A program made the position numbers and the translations under genes. Source: Lunularia cruciata (Eukaryota > Streptophyta > Marchantiopsida > Lunulariales > Lunulariaceae). Taken from it: a DNA stretch of 64,000 bases. The notes beneath the pieces were generated by a model. It was not told where the DNA came from. It worked only from the letters and a program-made list of their open reading frames with translations, and did no database searches. Shown one piece after another: positions 1 to 11,649 of this stretch (positions are counted from its first letter, which is position 1; every line of letters starts with the position of its first letter). The stretch covers positions 39,744,501-39,808,500 of the forward strand of contig OX419761.1 in NCBI GenBank assembly GCA_948567375.1, written 5' to 3'.

Positions 1-390
1 ATCATAACACATGATGCTCCTTTCCATATCTCCCCCTATGTGCAAGCCACAACCCCTCATATCCCAACTAACATGAGTAAAATATTATCTCTCCAAATCC
101 TAAAAGCTATAAGCTCTCATAACTTTCAATTCACATCTCAAAAAATTTCAAACTAAGTTCCCATGGAACTCAAACATGAATACCAAGAGATGAGGAATGA
201 AAAGTCCCCAACCATCACTTTCAATGTGAAGTAATCACTCTAAACCCTAAAAAACCTAAAAGTTATCATAACTTTCTACTCGATTCTCCATAATCTTTGA
301 CTTAGTTACTAATGGAACCAAAATTGAGAAACAAATAGAATCTACTATTTACTCATGTGATATATGCAGGTGAGCTCCCCATGATTCAAA
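1..390. repeat. Dispersed AT-rich repeat R1, copy A (truncated by window edge)
   Basis: This stretch closely matches 31,781-32,155 in the same orientation over about 375 bp, including runs such as ATGGAACCAAAATTGAGAAA in both copies. No coding potential is visible. The left end lies outside the window, so the full length is unknown. It is probably part of a transposable element (LTR, UTR or non-autonomous element), but the type cannot be assigned. A (CT)n run follows at about 438-454. Confidence 0.7.
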
Positions 391-504
391 AATATACTTT
401 CTCTCATTTTTCCCTTTCCCTTTCACTCGTTGTACCTTTCTCTCTCTCTCTCTAAATCCTCCTTGGATTGAAAGGATGAAAACATGATAATGGATAAAGA
501 AAGG

Positions 505-660
505 AATAAACTTGCATAGCTCGGATATCTTAGGTGCAGTAGGGCAGATTTTTGGTATAGACTCTATTGGAGCTTAGCCCCATATTACCTTTTTGGTCTC
601 TCCCTTGTACGACTTGATGGGGTCTTACCATCCTTTGTTTTCTCTACGCATGCACCTTAT
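505..660 (+). mobile_element. LINE 3' tail fragment (plus orientation)
   Basis: This is the reverse complement of the 3' end of the LINE at 2.1-4.1 kb: it has the segment before the tail, the near-palindrome GGAGCTTAGCCCC, then CTCCCTTGTACGACTTGATG and the pyrimidine-rich end. It holds only the 3' terminus, as expected for a severely 5'-truncated LINE insertion. It is one of about ten such tails in the window. Confidence 0.7.
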
Positions 661-2112
661 CTCTTAGAAAGGAATAAATGGTGATCAAGTGTGAGAACTA
701 TGTCATGTAAGCAAAATAATGATGAGGCTCATTCTACCAACTTTGCACAGAAGTCTTCTTAATTACTGGACCGGAACAAATTCTAGGACAACCACCTTGG
801 ATTGCTTTTTTATGATATGTATTATGGGATTATATAGAAATGAGATGAAAGAGGAGGAGTTCTCTTTTCCTAGAAGAGAGGCAAGTAGGAAACCAAACTA
901 GAATAAAAATTCAAGTATTTTAAAAATAAATTTAATTGTTCTTCCTTCTATTAAATCTAAATTAAAATTTTATCTCTAAAATATAGAAAGATTTGAATAA
1001 ATTAAGCAAGCATATATGTAATCATATCGTTATTAACATTCTTATTGATATTCCTATTCACTTAAGCTAAAGATCCTTTTATGGGGAGAGGGTACCGGAG
1101 CTTGAATTCTTGTTCTAGAAAGTCCTTTCTTGTTGACAAACAAGGCTAGAGTGGAAAGACTTCATGTTTTAGAGATAATTAAAAATTAGGACAATTTTTG
1201 TAAATCTTGATATTCACGCTTAAGTTTTTACTAACATTGTCATTAACATTGTTTTTTTGTTAAAGTTGAATTCTTGTGAAAGAAAAGATACCAAAGCTTT
1301 GAGCTTTCATGCTTTCGTCAAATTGAGTACCTCTTGGCTCACTTTCTATAAAGGTTCACCGGTGAGCCTCACTTTGTCTATGTTTGATATTATCACATTA
1401 TACGTTGCTTGCGTTCCGGGATTATGTGGAAGGCCACATGGTATATATATATATATAAAAATAAAATTATACAGTTCTTAATAGAGGTAATGAGCTCAAA
1501 AAATAAAAAAATTATGTATAATGTGAATCTATCAATATTGACATATGTATCAAATCATACGTTACATATAGTACAAATAGACTTGTATTCAACCAAAAAT
1601 AGCAAAATAAAATTTATTATCAAATTAATATAATAGATAAAATCCATAGAAATCTAAGATATCTCCTCTCATGACTTATCTCATCCATTTGTTCCACATC
1701 TCAATATATTGAAATTTTATTTTGATTATAATCTCCCTCACTACATTATATATAATTCAATATTTGAGTGATTAATTATCACTGCATAAAAAAGATAAAT
1801 CATATATATATATATATCTATTATAGTAGAGAATTTAATTTATTATCTCTCATTAATAAATATTTAGTTTATTCAAAATGATAATATCTTCTCAATTTGA
1901 CAGCTCTCTTAGATTCATGAGACACAATAGCCCATGTGTTGCATGGCACCCAAGTACTTACTGTACTGGTGACATGCAAAAGAAGAGAATGCTTTATAGA
2001 GAAAAGTGGAACATTTGCTAGTTTTCTTGCAAATAATTGGGATTGGAGCATGGAACTATACATAGTTGAACATCTTGACCTCACGAATTACAAACTTCTA
2101 CCTACATTACAT
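661..2112. other. AT-rich intergenic DNA, no gene recognised
   Basis: Short open frames exist on both strands but none has a recognisable motif or coding bias. Short (TA)n tracts lie near 1,441-1,455 and 1,802-1,818. Nothing else can be supported. Confidence 0.6.
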
Positions 2113-4065
2113 ATTCTCAGAGGTCAGAAAGGCGACCGTGTAGGAAAAATGAAGGATGGGAAGACCTCATCAAGCCGTACAAGGGAGAGACAAAAAAGGT
2201 AACATAGGGCTAAGCCCGAATAGAGTCTATATGAGAAATCTGCCCTACCGCACCTAAGATATCCGAGCTATGCAAGTCGTACGATCTACACACAATTGGA
2301 GCATCCAAAGAAACATCACCTAATGTGATTGCTCTCCTATGGATTGCACCAACCACTGCCCTCTGTAGAGCAATGGACACATGTTGTCTAAAATATGCTA
2401 CAAAGTATGAGAGTGAGAGTGGTACCCCCTGACGCCTAACATGATAAGCTCTCATGCACTCTCTGACAAATGTGTCAAATGCCGTGTCCATAGCTCCATA
2501 TAGCTCCAAGGCTAGAGGAACAAAGAGGTGACCTCACTGCATGCCCCTATACCTGGAGACCTTGCGACCTGCTGCTGCAATCGCCACCCATCCAGGGGGA
2601 TGGGTAATCACTCCCTCCGAAACTGTATCCCGCATAGGGTCCGTAACCATGACATCCGCTCTCTGTCCTCTTAAAGGACACCGTGTCATGTGGACAGTTG
2701 CTGCATCTAGTGTAGAACCACACTCACAAGTGAGTAATGAAGATGCAGATGGGTGGACCAAACGTAGGCGGAACCTCATCACTGTAGAGAAAGTAGCTGG
2801 TGCAAGTCGGAAAGCCCTAATGCACAGTCGAGCTAGGATCCAAGAGCCTGCACCCTTGCCGGAGCAAGAGCAAAGACGTGCAATAGTAGCCTGAGGAATG
2901 GACGAGTCGACTAAGAGAGAATGTAGCGTATGCTCACACTGTCGCTCCATCAAGGAATATTGTAAACCTCTAGTCCAATCTGACGATAGTGAAGCAAAAG
3001 GTGGAAAATCCTCTTGTGCTTGAGGAGATAGACTATCTCTTGTCTGCCACAATAACACTTGGAGAGAAAAGGATCCTCCCTCCACCTCTGTCACATGAGT
3101 CTCCAAAACCGGCCTATCAGCAACCACAAAACGAGAGGAAAGTAGGGGTGCCAAGAGAGTCCAACTACCCAAAAATGCTATAGGTGCCATCTCCTCCATA
3201 GAAAGCAAGCCAACCCCACCACATGAGATTGGTAGAGCCGTCTGTCTACGTGCCAAATCCCCTGTCACACACTCAAAAGTCCTTGGTCCAATAATATCAC
3301 CAAAGACTCCCATAATCCTCCTATCAAATGCTCTCAAACGTGATAGGAAGGACGGTGAGGAGGGAACTGTACAGATGAGGTAGGATGGTAGATGAGCAAT
3401 ACTGGAAGAAAGTATACCAAATGCCACCTACGGATCTCCTAGTAATGGAAGGTCATCCACATGGACAACATCCTCTGCAAGGGCAGCGTCTAAGAAGCGT
3501 GTGACAAAATCCTCTGATCCTACTGGCACTCCAAGAACACAAAATCCATTTGTGGATGTGATACAACCCTCTGGAAGCTCAAGGTGTGGAGGGGTACCTA
3601 AAGGGGACCATGCCCTACACTTTGACACCTTGACTCTCAAGTCTACTAGATGTAGCTTGGTAGTCAAGTAGTCAAAGGCCTGCCTAATCTGATCTACAGG
3701 GCCTACGATGTGTGTATCATCTACCAAGGAGGGAAATACACAACATGGCATGGCCAAAGTAGTAGATAGGAGAACTCTAAAGTGAGCCATGGCAAATAAG
3801 GCCCCCCCTAAAGGATCTCCCTGACGTGTACCAATAGTCGACTCCAAGACGGTGACTCCCTCCTGTAAACCACAATGCTGGTAATAAAGGGAAGCCAGAG
3901 AGCCATAAAAAGACCGCACAAAAGGAATGAGACTCGCCAAGGATCCACCAGCCTCCCCAAGCTCTCTAAAGATGGATGCACGTGAGACGCTATTAAAAGC
4001 GTTCTCAACATCCACCTGTAGGACGACCCACTCCGGATGGATATCTAGGAGTGCTCAGAGGTCCA
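2113..4065 (-). mobile_element. 5'-truncated non-LTR retrotransposon (LINE copy 1)
   Basis: The minus strand carries the C-terminal two thirds of a LINE polyprotein followed by a conserved 3' tail at 2,113-2,240. Homology to the longer copy at 29.2-31.7 kb stops abruptly near 4,045-4,065, so the copy is 5' truncated, as is typical of target-primed reverse transcription. Its coding region is nearly open, so it is younger than the other copies in the window. No target-site duplication was identified. Confidence 0.85.
2210..4015 (-). pseudogene. LINE reverse transcriptase and C-terminal domain, two nonsense codons
   Basis: One reading frame runs from about 4,060 down to 2,210, broken only by TAG at 3,430-3,428 and TGA at 2,536-2,534. 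Reading N to C, it shows the RT palm A motif (DVENAFNS), the GTRQGDPLGG motif, a catalytic VDD (in LVDDTHIVG), a thumb region (CGGVGLLSMEEMAP), and a Cys-His motif (CECG, then H, then C). The last part (LALELYGAMDTAF onward) is conserved in the copy at 29.5 kb. The RT N-terminus is missing through 5' truncation. Compared with the 29.7-29.9 kb copy, about 49 codons are deleted in frame near 2,660, removing a presumed restriction-like endonuclease core. No APE endonuclease or RNase H is seen. Confidence 0.85.
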
Positions 4066-4439
4066 TAAAACTCAAGAACATATTTATTTGTCTGTCAGCC
4101 TTTTCTTTTTCGTTACAGCAGATATATTCATTATATGCACACGGACCACACATATTGTTCGCATATATAATGGAAATTCAAAGTTCCCTACACCTACTGT
4201 TTTAATTTACCCATCTGCACTCTAACTGGTATACAGGACCCTATCCCTCCTAGTTAGAAAGAAGGTCGGAGCCCAAGCGAAGTCAGAAATTACTTCATTG
4301 AACTACACTTCTAAAATATATAGAACTTTGATGAGAAATTAAAGATGAACGAATATCGAAAGTGGAAAGTTCTATGAACTAAGACACATATTGGAATGAC
4401 AGAGACGACGGGCTTATCCAAACATTGTAGAGCAGTGAT

Positions 4440-4650
4440 ATTTCTCCAGTAGCTTTTAATTGCGCGATAAGCCCCATCAAGCCGTACAAGGGAGAGAAAA
4501 AAAGGTAACAAGGGGCTAAGCCCCAATAGAGTCTGTATGAGAACAAGAAAGATGGAAAGTCACCATCAAGGCAAGGATAACACGTAAGAAATAAAATGAG
4601 GCTAAGCCCCAATAGTATTAGCACGAGAAAATCTATCCTCTATCCTACAG
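4440..4650 (-). mobile_element. Two adjacent LINE 3' tails
   Basis: Two successive copies of the tail occur on the minus strand. Each contains the GGGGCTAAGCCCC-type near-palindrome (about 4,511 and 4,592) and neighbouring GTACAAGGGAGAG-type sequence. No coding part is attached. They represent either two truncated insertions or a local duplication. Confidence 0.65.
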
Positions 4651-5709
4651 CACCCGAGCAGTTTGATCAAAAATAAAACGAAAGAGTCTAAATTGGGATC
4701 AAGAGACTATTATAGTGACCGGGTTTATCTCAACGGGCACCTCATCTTCTAGAAAGGATTACCCTCGGAGAAACAAACAACACTGTACCCTACTCCCGAG
4801 AGTAGACCCTCTAGAACCTTATTTACACGACCAGAGTAGCTGGAAGACGATAACATGGTTTCAGTGCTGTGCAGTTCCTGTTAGTCAGTTGGGCGGATCT
4901 GATAGGATGGAACTGGGTGATTCTCGTTCACTTGCTTCAGCTTGTGGGGAGCTACCGTACAGACCTGTGCAGGATCTAGAGTTTATCAAATTCAGTTTTG
5001 TTACTAGTTTGACAAGTTTAAGGATTCCCGGTGTTTATCGGTCAGTCGTCAGTGAAAGAGGGAAATGTAGAAGTTGGCTGTTAAACTTCTTAATCTCCGT
5101 CGAAATCCATTTGTAACCCAGAATGTAAGAGTCTGTAGAGTTCTACCGAGGTCTGGATAGAGAGAGAACGTATCGCTCTACGGACGCTTGCATAAAGCGA
5201 TCGGACCGAAGTCCAACAGACTCGGACCCAGTTCATACACACAGAGTAAAGTTAAAGTTAAAGTTAAAGTACGTACTTTTATCATGTGTTGTACGTTTCA
5301 GGACTGTTGCAGTCGTTCTGTCACAAGGAAAGAGAGAAAGAGAAAGAGCGGTAGTTACAAAATCGAATTGTAGCAAACGTCGAGAGAAACCATCGACAGT
5401 GACAGATTATCATGTTGAGGAAGTGCGCAACCATCACGAGCAACAGTATCAACACCAGCAAGCGCGTAATGCTGTCTCTCGATTCGATTTTCTTTCCATG
5501 TTAAGCAGTTCTCGAGAGAAGTCTATTGATAATGCAGATGTCCAGATTGAAATAGTGCGCACTCTTGAATTTGTGATTCAGAAGCACCATGCATTCCCAA
5601 GCTAGTACTTCTGGTGCGGGAAAAACTAGTCGTTTCTGTGGTTGCGAGTGCTGATGGTTTCTGCCACTGATAATATCCAACATGCGCGCTGGGTATTAAA
5701 GTCTGCCTT
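4651..5709. other. Upstream region of the lectin kinase gene
   Basis: No confident gene is seen. An open frame of 133 codons at 4,715-5,116 has no recognisable motif. A perfect (TAAAGT)4 microsatellite lies at 5,247-5,270. The region is less AT-rich than the repeats to the left and probably contains the promoter and 5' UTR of the kinase gene, although no TATA box can be assigned with confidence. Confidence 0.5.
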
Positions 5710-7995
5710 ATGGGGGTAAAAGTTATGGCACGGCTTGAGTGGCTTCTACTCCATTGTCTGAGCTGGTTTCTGCTCAGTGCGACATTGTCGGCACAACAAA
5801 CTGAGGTAGTGTTAGATATTGAGCTGGTTGACGGGAAGTTTTCGAGCCAGCCGTGGTTAACTCCGGGTGGTGTGATCTGCCGGAGCGATGCGACCAGCAA
5901 TACTCGTGGCCTCGACCTGACGAACTACGTAGGGAGTTTGCGACCGAGCTACGGGAGGTGTATTTTTGAACAGCCTTTGGGACGAGTAAATTTTAGCACG
6001 AGTTTCTCTACGTACTTTGAATTTTTCATTGGCGATCTCAGCACGAGGATCGGGGACGGAATGGCGTTTATTCTCGTTCCCAATACTCTTGAGGTGATAA
6101 ATGCAGACTCTGGGTATCTCGGTTGGCTAAATAGCAGCCTCAACTACAATGCATCGAACTCGGAAGGTCGATATCCTGAGAGAGACATCACTTACGCAGT
6201 GGAGATCGACACTTCCCGGAACTTTCCGGAATTTCGGGATCCAGCTTATCACCATGTGGGGATTAACAACAATAGCTTGACTTCCACGGTTACATATCCT
6301 CTTGGAACAGTTTCTAGAGGAGCGAGTGAGATACGTGCTCTGAATCTCACAACCAAGAGCTACTACAGTGTTTGGATAGCGTACGATGACGAGAGAAAAT
6401 CTTTAACCTTTGCAATACAGGATTACTTGAACAGCAGCTTCTATGATACCGAGAAGCTAGAAAATCGTGGTAGGAATGCTTCCCAGCTCTTACAGTTAGT
6501 TACTTTCAACAATATAGGATTAGAGGCACTTCTGAAGCAGGAAATGTACGCGGGGTTTAGTTCCTCTACAGGTGCAATTAGTGCAGCTGGGAATAAATTT
6601 ACTGTAACTTATTGGAAGTTCAAGTCCTTTTATACCACCAATGTATCTAGTGTGGGGGTTGTAGATGGGGGTGGTAAGAGGAGCAAGAGTCTTATCTTAG
6701 GGGTCACCCTAGCCGGCAGTGTTGTAGGGTTACTGTTTTTGGTTCTCATCTTGGGGATGGGCACAGTAATGGTGAAGAGAGCGAGGAGGCGTGCTCTGGC
6801 TGAGAAGGAACTAGTGTCGATGTTGGGGAACGTAGATGGCGGTGAATTTGGGCCAAAGAGATTTAGATTCAAAGAGCTCAGTGTGGCCACCAAAGGGTTT
6901 GATGCCAATGCCGTGCTGGGTAGTGGAGGGTTCGGTAAGGTTTATAAAGGCATTCTTGACACTGGTGGTCCTGTAGCTGTAAAATTTATCTCACACACCT
7001 CCAAGAGTGGTGTGAAAGCCTTCTTAGCAGAGGTAAAAATCATTGGGCGTTTGAGCCACCGAAACCTGGTGCCCCTGCTGGGATGGTGCTTTGAGCAAGA
7101 GCAGCTCTTGCTTGTGTACGAGTACATGCCAAACGGCAGCCTAGATCAAGCCCTGGCGAAGTCTGTACCCCATTATCAACAGCGCCTGAACTCTGAAGAA
7201 GTAATAGGAGGATCAGAGGCAGAGCAAAGAGGTGCCGTATTACCTGCCTTGAGCTCCTGCCTATCCTGGAAACAGAGGTTTGAAATCTTGAGGGGAGTGG
7301 CCACAGCCTTAGTATACCTGCATGAAGAATGGGAACAGAAGGTGATCCACCGGGATGTCAAGGCCAGCAATGTGCTGCTAGACAACGAGTTTAATGGTCG
7401 ACTCGGGGACTTCGGTCTCGCAAAACTTTACGAGCACAGTGAAGCCCCTGAAAGCACAAAAGTGGTAGGAACCATGGGATACATGGCACCGGAGTTCAGT
7501 CGATCTGGGAAAGCAACAGACAAGACTGATGTATTTAGTTTCGGGGCACTGGCATTGGAGATCGCCTGCGGGAGAAGACCTTTAGAAAGATCTCTGCCTG
7601 AAGAACAGGTGGTCTTGGTAGACTGGGTGTGGAGTTTACATGAAAGAGGGAGGACCTTCGACGCGGTGGATCGGAGGCTAGGGGTTGTGGAGCAGTACGA
7701 GGAGTCACAAGTGAACCTCGTGCTTCAGTTAGGTCTTTTGTGCTCTCATCCGGATCCAGAGATTAGACCGTCTATGAGGCAAGTTCTTCATGTCTTGCAA
7801 GGTGAGACAACGCTTCCAGTTGTACCTTTGTCCAAACCGCCTACTACATTTGAATCTCACCGTCTGAGAAGAAGCAGCAGCAGTAGAGCATCTGATTTCT
7901 CACTTTTCACAAGCACTGATCGAATTACATCAGGTAGCAGTGCTTCTGTTCAGGGTCAGATGACTGATGTCAGTGCAAGTTCACTAGCTAGATAA
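5710..7995 (+). CDS. L-type lectin-domain receptor-like kinase (LecRK), single exon, intact
   Basis: The 761-residue protein is predicted to be a plasma-membrane receptor Ser/Thr kinase with an extracellular legume-lectin domain. A signal peptide covers roughly residues 1-28. The lectin domain spans about 32-305 and keeps the metal-site pattern of legume lectins (E165, D167, N171, D177, H182). One transmembrane helix lies near 327-354. The kinase domain (about 398-695) is complete: glycine loop GSGGFG at 404-409, VAVK lysine 425, HRDVKASN at 547-554, DFG at 567-569, APE at 593-595. A Ser-rich tail follows. Residues about 482-518 are an insertion between YEYMPNGSLD and the next helix that most LecRKs lack. 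The first ATG (5,710) is followed five codons later by a second ATG that would begin a tighter signal peptide. The lack of introns is normal for this family, whose members act in defence and hormone responses; the ligand is unknown. Confidence 0.95.
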   Translation: MGVKVMARLEWLLLHCLSWFLLSATLSAQQTEVVLDIELVDGKFSSQPWLTPGGVICRSDATSNTRGLDLTNYVGSLRPSYGRCIFEQPLGRVNFSTSFSTYFEFFIGDLSTRIGDGMAFILVPNTLEVINADSGYLGWLNSSLNYNASNSEGRYPERDITYAVEIDTSRNFPEFRDPAYHHVGINNNSLTSTVTYPLGTVSRGASEIRALNLTTKSYYSVWIAYDDERKSLTFAIQDYLNSSFYDTEKLENRGRNASQLLQLVTFNNIGLEALLKQEMYAGFSSSTGAISAAGNKFTVTYWKFKSFYTTNVSSVGVVDGGGKRSKSLILGVTLAGSVVGLLFLVLILGMGTVMVKRARRRALAEKELVSMLGNVDGGEFGPKRFRFKELSVATKGFDANAVLGSGGFGKVYKGILDTGGPVAVKFISHTSKSGVKAFLAEVKIIGRLSHRNLVPLLGWCFEQEQLLLVYEYMPNGSLDQALAKSVPHYQQRLNSEEVIGGSEAEQRGAVLPALSSCLSWKQRFEILRGVATALVYLHEEWEQKVIHRDVKASNVLLDNEFNGRLGDFGLAKLYEHSEAPESTKVVGTMGYMAPEFSRSGKATDKTDVFSFGALALEIACGRRPLERSLPEEQVVLVDWVWSLHERGRTFDAVDRRLGVVEQYEESQVNLVLQLGLLCSHPDPEIRPSMRQVLHVLQGETTLPVVPLSKPPTTFESHRLRRSSSSRASDFSLFTSTDRITSGSSASVQGQMTDVSASSLAR

Positions 7996-10509
7996 TTGCG
8001 AAGCCGAACCAGTGTGCTGACAATCCCACAATGCGGAGACCTGGTTCTGCAGATGAAAGCATTCAATTTAACGCGAACATCAAATTTATGCTCAATCAGA
8101 ACAGTAGTGCAACTTACTAAGAATTCAATCATGAAGGTGGAAGATTAAATTGAACGTAGACATAATGCCGACTATACTAGAACTTAGGACGTCTACACGC
8201 GAGACGCATTTTAGAACCACAGAAGAGTTATTTATCAGCTGGCTTCATTACCCACAACAATGTATTCTGGCTAGAGTGTCTCTTGTACAGAGGAACTTTA
8301 CTTTAAGGGTCGAGATTATGAAGATTTGTGGTATTATAGACCTGGTCACAAACAGGAATTGCAGCATACGGACAAAGATCTCGGGGAGAAGTTGACGAGT
8401 TTTTCGCAAGTAACAAGTATCCAGTGTCCACATTGAGAATCTTAGTAGCACAGTAGCAGGGTTGCAGAATCTTAGCTGGTAAGTTTATTTTGTGCTTCTG
8501 AGAAGAGTGCTTGTTGGGACAAGAGTACCTTTGCCCGCTGTACTTATGAGCCGTATTTCTATGATTCATCTGCACTGAGTTTGGGCTGTTACATCAACTC
8601 TTTCAAGTGCTTATCGAGATTATGTTCTCTTCTTGCTCAGCATCGGAGGAAACACGATGCAGTCAAGGCGTATTAGCGCACTCTGTTCTAAGCCTGTGAA
8701 AATCCAGTTCTTTGTCAGCCCACGCCACTGTCATTTTATTCAAACTTTATTCAAACTTGTTTGTGGCAGTCTAATCGCGAAAGATTATAAGCAGTATACT
8801 TACTGATCCACTAGGTCCTCCAACAGCGGTGGATGCTGGTTCAATTGAGCTCCCTAGGTGACACGCACAGAACAAACATATTCTGGTTTGGTGACTTGCT
8901 AACCAAGATTTGGTACTCCTTTACCGATACCGTTGCATTGACAAGACGAGCTGTATCTCCGTACTTTGGCAGATAAGTCTTAGCAGTCTACCCGGTTTTC
9001 TGGGTTGTTTACCACGTCCATAATCCTCAAGCTTTAGAAGACTCGGAATATCTGGTAGGGAATTTAAGCGAAGTCTGAAGCAGCAATACAATGTTTAAAG
9101 CACAACTGCTTGCAGATAATCTACAGGAGTTGGGAGTAAAAGATACTAATTGACAACAATGCGTCTTACTTTATGAGACTATGCAAATCTAGAAACTATA
9201 TGCGGACAGTTTTTGAGGTAAACAGACGGCCAACTTCGAACAGCACTGGCTAGGTCGACTACTCTACTGTTTGCATCTGTTGCATTTGTTACTCTTACTG
9301 ATCAAAGCTTCCAAACCTAGTAGTGCATCCAAAGTTTCGTCTTCCTAAATGTGGTTGCCCTCAGAGTTACAGTGATACCTATTTGTGTGTACTGAAGGAC
9401 AAATTTTGAACCACGATCCAAAACGGTGCCAAGCACAGATACATAGATGGATTGCAGGTAGGAAGTTCGGTACTGTTTAAGGGAGATTGTAGACAAACTA
9501 GAAATCTGATTATGACCTCTAACAGCACCGATCATGCCCCTCGGTCTAGCCGGAAGGCGTAGTTGTGCCATAAGAGTGGAGCAGCTACAGCACTGGGAGA
9601 GGACAAATTCAGAGGTGGTATCAGATGAGATTGAGAGCGAAAGCAGCTTTAGAAGAAAGGAGAACCTGTTTCAAACAGCGGTCTGCCAAAATGTAGAATA
9701 TACGCTGTAGGCAGACGAACGCTGACAGATCTGTGAACCTGAATATACTGTATACGTAACGGTTGCAAAGAGATATTTACGACATATAGGGAATCGTAAG
9801 TAGAAGTTTTCATGTCATTTTGACATGAGAACTGCTAGTCAAAAGTTTGGACTAGAGTACCAAGGACCAAAGAGGGATATTCCGTTGACAGTGGAAGAAA
9901 GTTACAAATTCGACCTTCGACAGGCAACCAGGATGGATTAGCGCCTGTATGCCTGCCGTTCCTTCAGTTGGAACTCAGTAGGAGTGAAAGATAAAAGAGG
10001 TCTTACGATGCGAGACTGGTCTTATGTGTTCATGAAGGATCTAAATGACGTCAGACACGTAAATGAAGGGAACTAAGTTGTCTTTCTTTATGTGAAACAA
10101 ACATAAGATCGATCAATAAGATTTCAACGGAAGGACCAGTAGTGTTCGACCTTGCGTCAAGTCCTTCAAAATCTAGCCTCAAAAGAAGACCTTAGTTCTT
10201 CCCCCTGGTTCACGATGACCGACTCTGAAAATGTGCCCATCGAACCACTTCCCCACCATGTAAAGCTACCATAGTGCTAAACTATGAGGAGAAACCTTGC
10301 AAGTTGCTATAGAAATTGCAAGTTGCTAGACTCAATGACGAACAGTAACGTAAGTATCTCGAATAAGTGACGGCCTAAGCAATGCAGCGGTTGATAATAC
10401 TTGTAGTGGTAGACCGTGGAAGTACCGGTGACATGGCGGTCTTGATCAGAAGTGGGGTGGCTTGTTACAACTTCCCTGTTTGTATAAATTGAACCCTTTA
10501 GTCATTGAA
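7996..10509. other. Intergenic DNA, nothing recognised
   Basis: This is moderately complex sequence without long open frames, obvious repeats or motifs. The first few hundred bases probably include the 3' UTR of the lectin kinase. The longest frame (84 codons, minus, 9,317-9,571) shows no recognisable domain. Confidence 0.5.
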
Positions 10510-11321
10510 GAAAAAGGCGACCGCGTAGAATAACAAGAAGGATGGGAAGACCCCACCAAGCCCCGTACAAGCACGAGACATAAGAGGTAAAATGGGGCTA
10601 AGCGGAACTACACAGGATGTTCAATCTAGGGAAATGCAGTGAACGCTCACTAACTCTGAGTTCCTTTGCAGCTCGAGCTTAACAAGATTAAATGAGCTTA
10701 AGTTTAAATTCTCTAAACTGTACATGTTTGTATTTGTTTAAAAGGTGAAAACAGAACACACCTCGAATAAAAAGAAGACCCATCAAGTTGAAAAAGGATA
10801 AAACCTAAGAGGTAGAATGGAGCTAAGCTACAATAGCATTGGAATGAGAAGTCTATCATATTATAGCTAGAAACTTTACTTACTACTCCACTTGCTGCCT
10901 ATCCAAGGCGAACGCTATGTATGTCAAATGATCGATATATTAATGAAGCACCCAATATATAGGAATAAAGAGGTGACCTCGTTACATACAGCTATACTCC
11001 AAATCTGTCACATTATACATAGAAACTTTATACTACTCACGTTTGCCGCATATCCAAGAGGAACGCTCCGAATGTCAAATGAGCTATATATTAATGAAGC
11101 ATCCAATATATAAGAATAAGATGTGACCTCGCTACATACCTCTATACTTCAAATCTTTAGTTACTACTACTTCCCTTGCCGCTCATCTAAGAGGATACGC
11201 AATGTATGTAAAATGGTCTACATACCAACGGAGCATCCAAAGAAGTAACATTCCTATCATATATAAGATGGTAAGTCTCTTACGCAATTTGTAACAAACA
11301 TATCAAATGCCATAGTTTTAG
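10510..11321 (-). mobile_element. LINE copy 2, 3' part, with tail and tandem-repeated segment
   Basis: A minus-oriented LINE tail lies at about 10,515-10,600 and a second, diverged tail at about 10,760-10,860. Next come roughly three tandem units (starting near 10,869, 11,021 and 11,162) that each contain a stretch related to the LINE sequence at 2,522-2,562. Bases 11,281-11,321 match the LINE C-terminal coding region at 2,463-2,495 and stop exactly where the LTR element begins. The other half of this LINE resumes at 24,002, so the gypsy element sits inside it. Confidence 0.7.
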
Positions 11322-11412
11322 TACTCTATGAGTAACTGCCAAAATACTGACTACCCACACTACTACTCTCACGTTCGAGCAATCAAGGTGCGATGCTACA
11401 AATGGCATGACA
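11322..11412 (-). mobile_element. Element M, 3' LTR fragment
   Basis: Read on the minus strand, bases 11,412 to 11,322 begin TGTCATGCCATTTGTAGC and match the first 90 bp of the LTR at 24,001 (minus) and 16,108 (plus). The rest of this LTR is missing, and the LINE resumes directly. No polypurine tract is adjacent, so the internal edge is also altered. Confidence 0.7.
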
Positions 11413-11649
11413 ACTATCATGTGTATATATATCGCTACAAAACATACATCGTTGTCAATATCATACACTATAGAAGCACAACTCACACATAAGTCATACA
11501 TGAACTTTAAAGTGCCACAATTGCCCCCCTAGCTAGCGGTTAGGTCCCTCTAACTCCAAATAGCCATCTATTCCAAGTATATGGTATATCCAATGGTGGG
11601 CAAAATATCAAGAGACTGAGTGCTATCGAGCCCCATTGTTAGTTGCCTG

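Noticed and set aside
3808-4205. Small frames overlapping the LINE RT
   Set aside because: Shadows of the RT frame without domain signals.
4715-5116. 133-codon open frame upstream of the lectin kinase
   Set aside because: No recognisable motif, no homologous copy in the window, and it lies in a likely promoter region. Length alone is not enough.
10869-11270. CRISPR-like array
   Set aside because: Units are 110-150 bp, imperfect, derived from LINE sequence, and the genome is eukaryotic.
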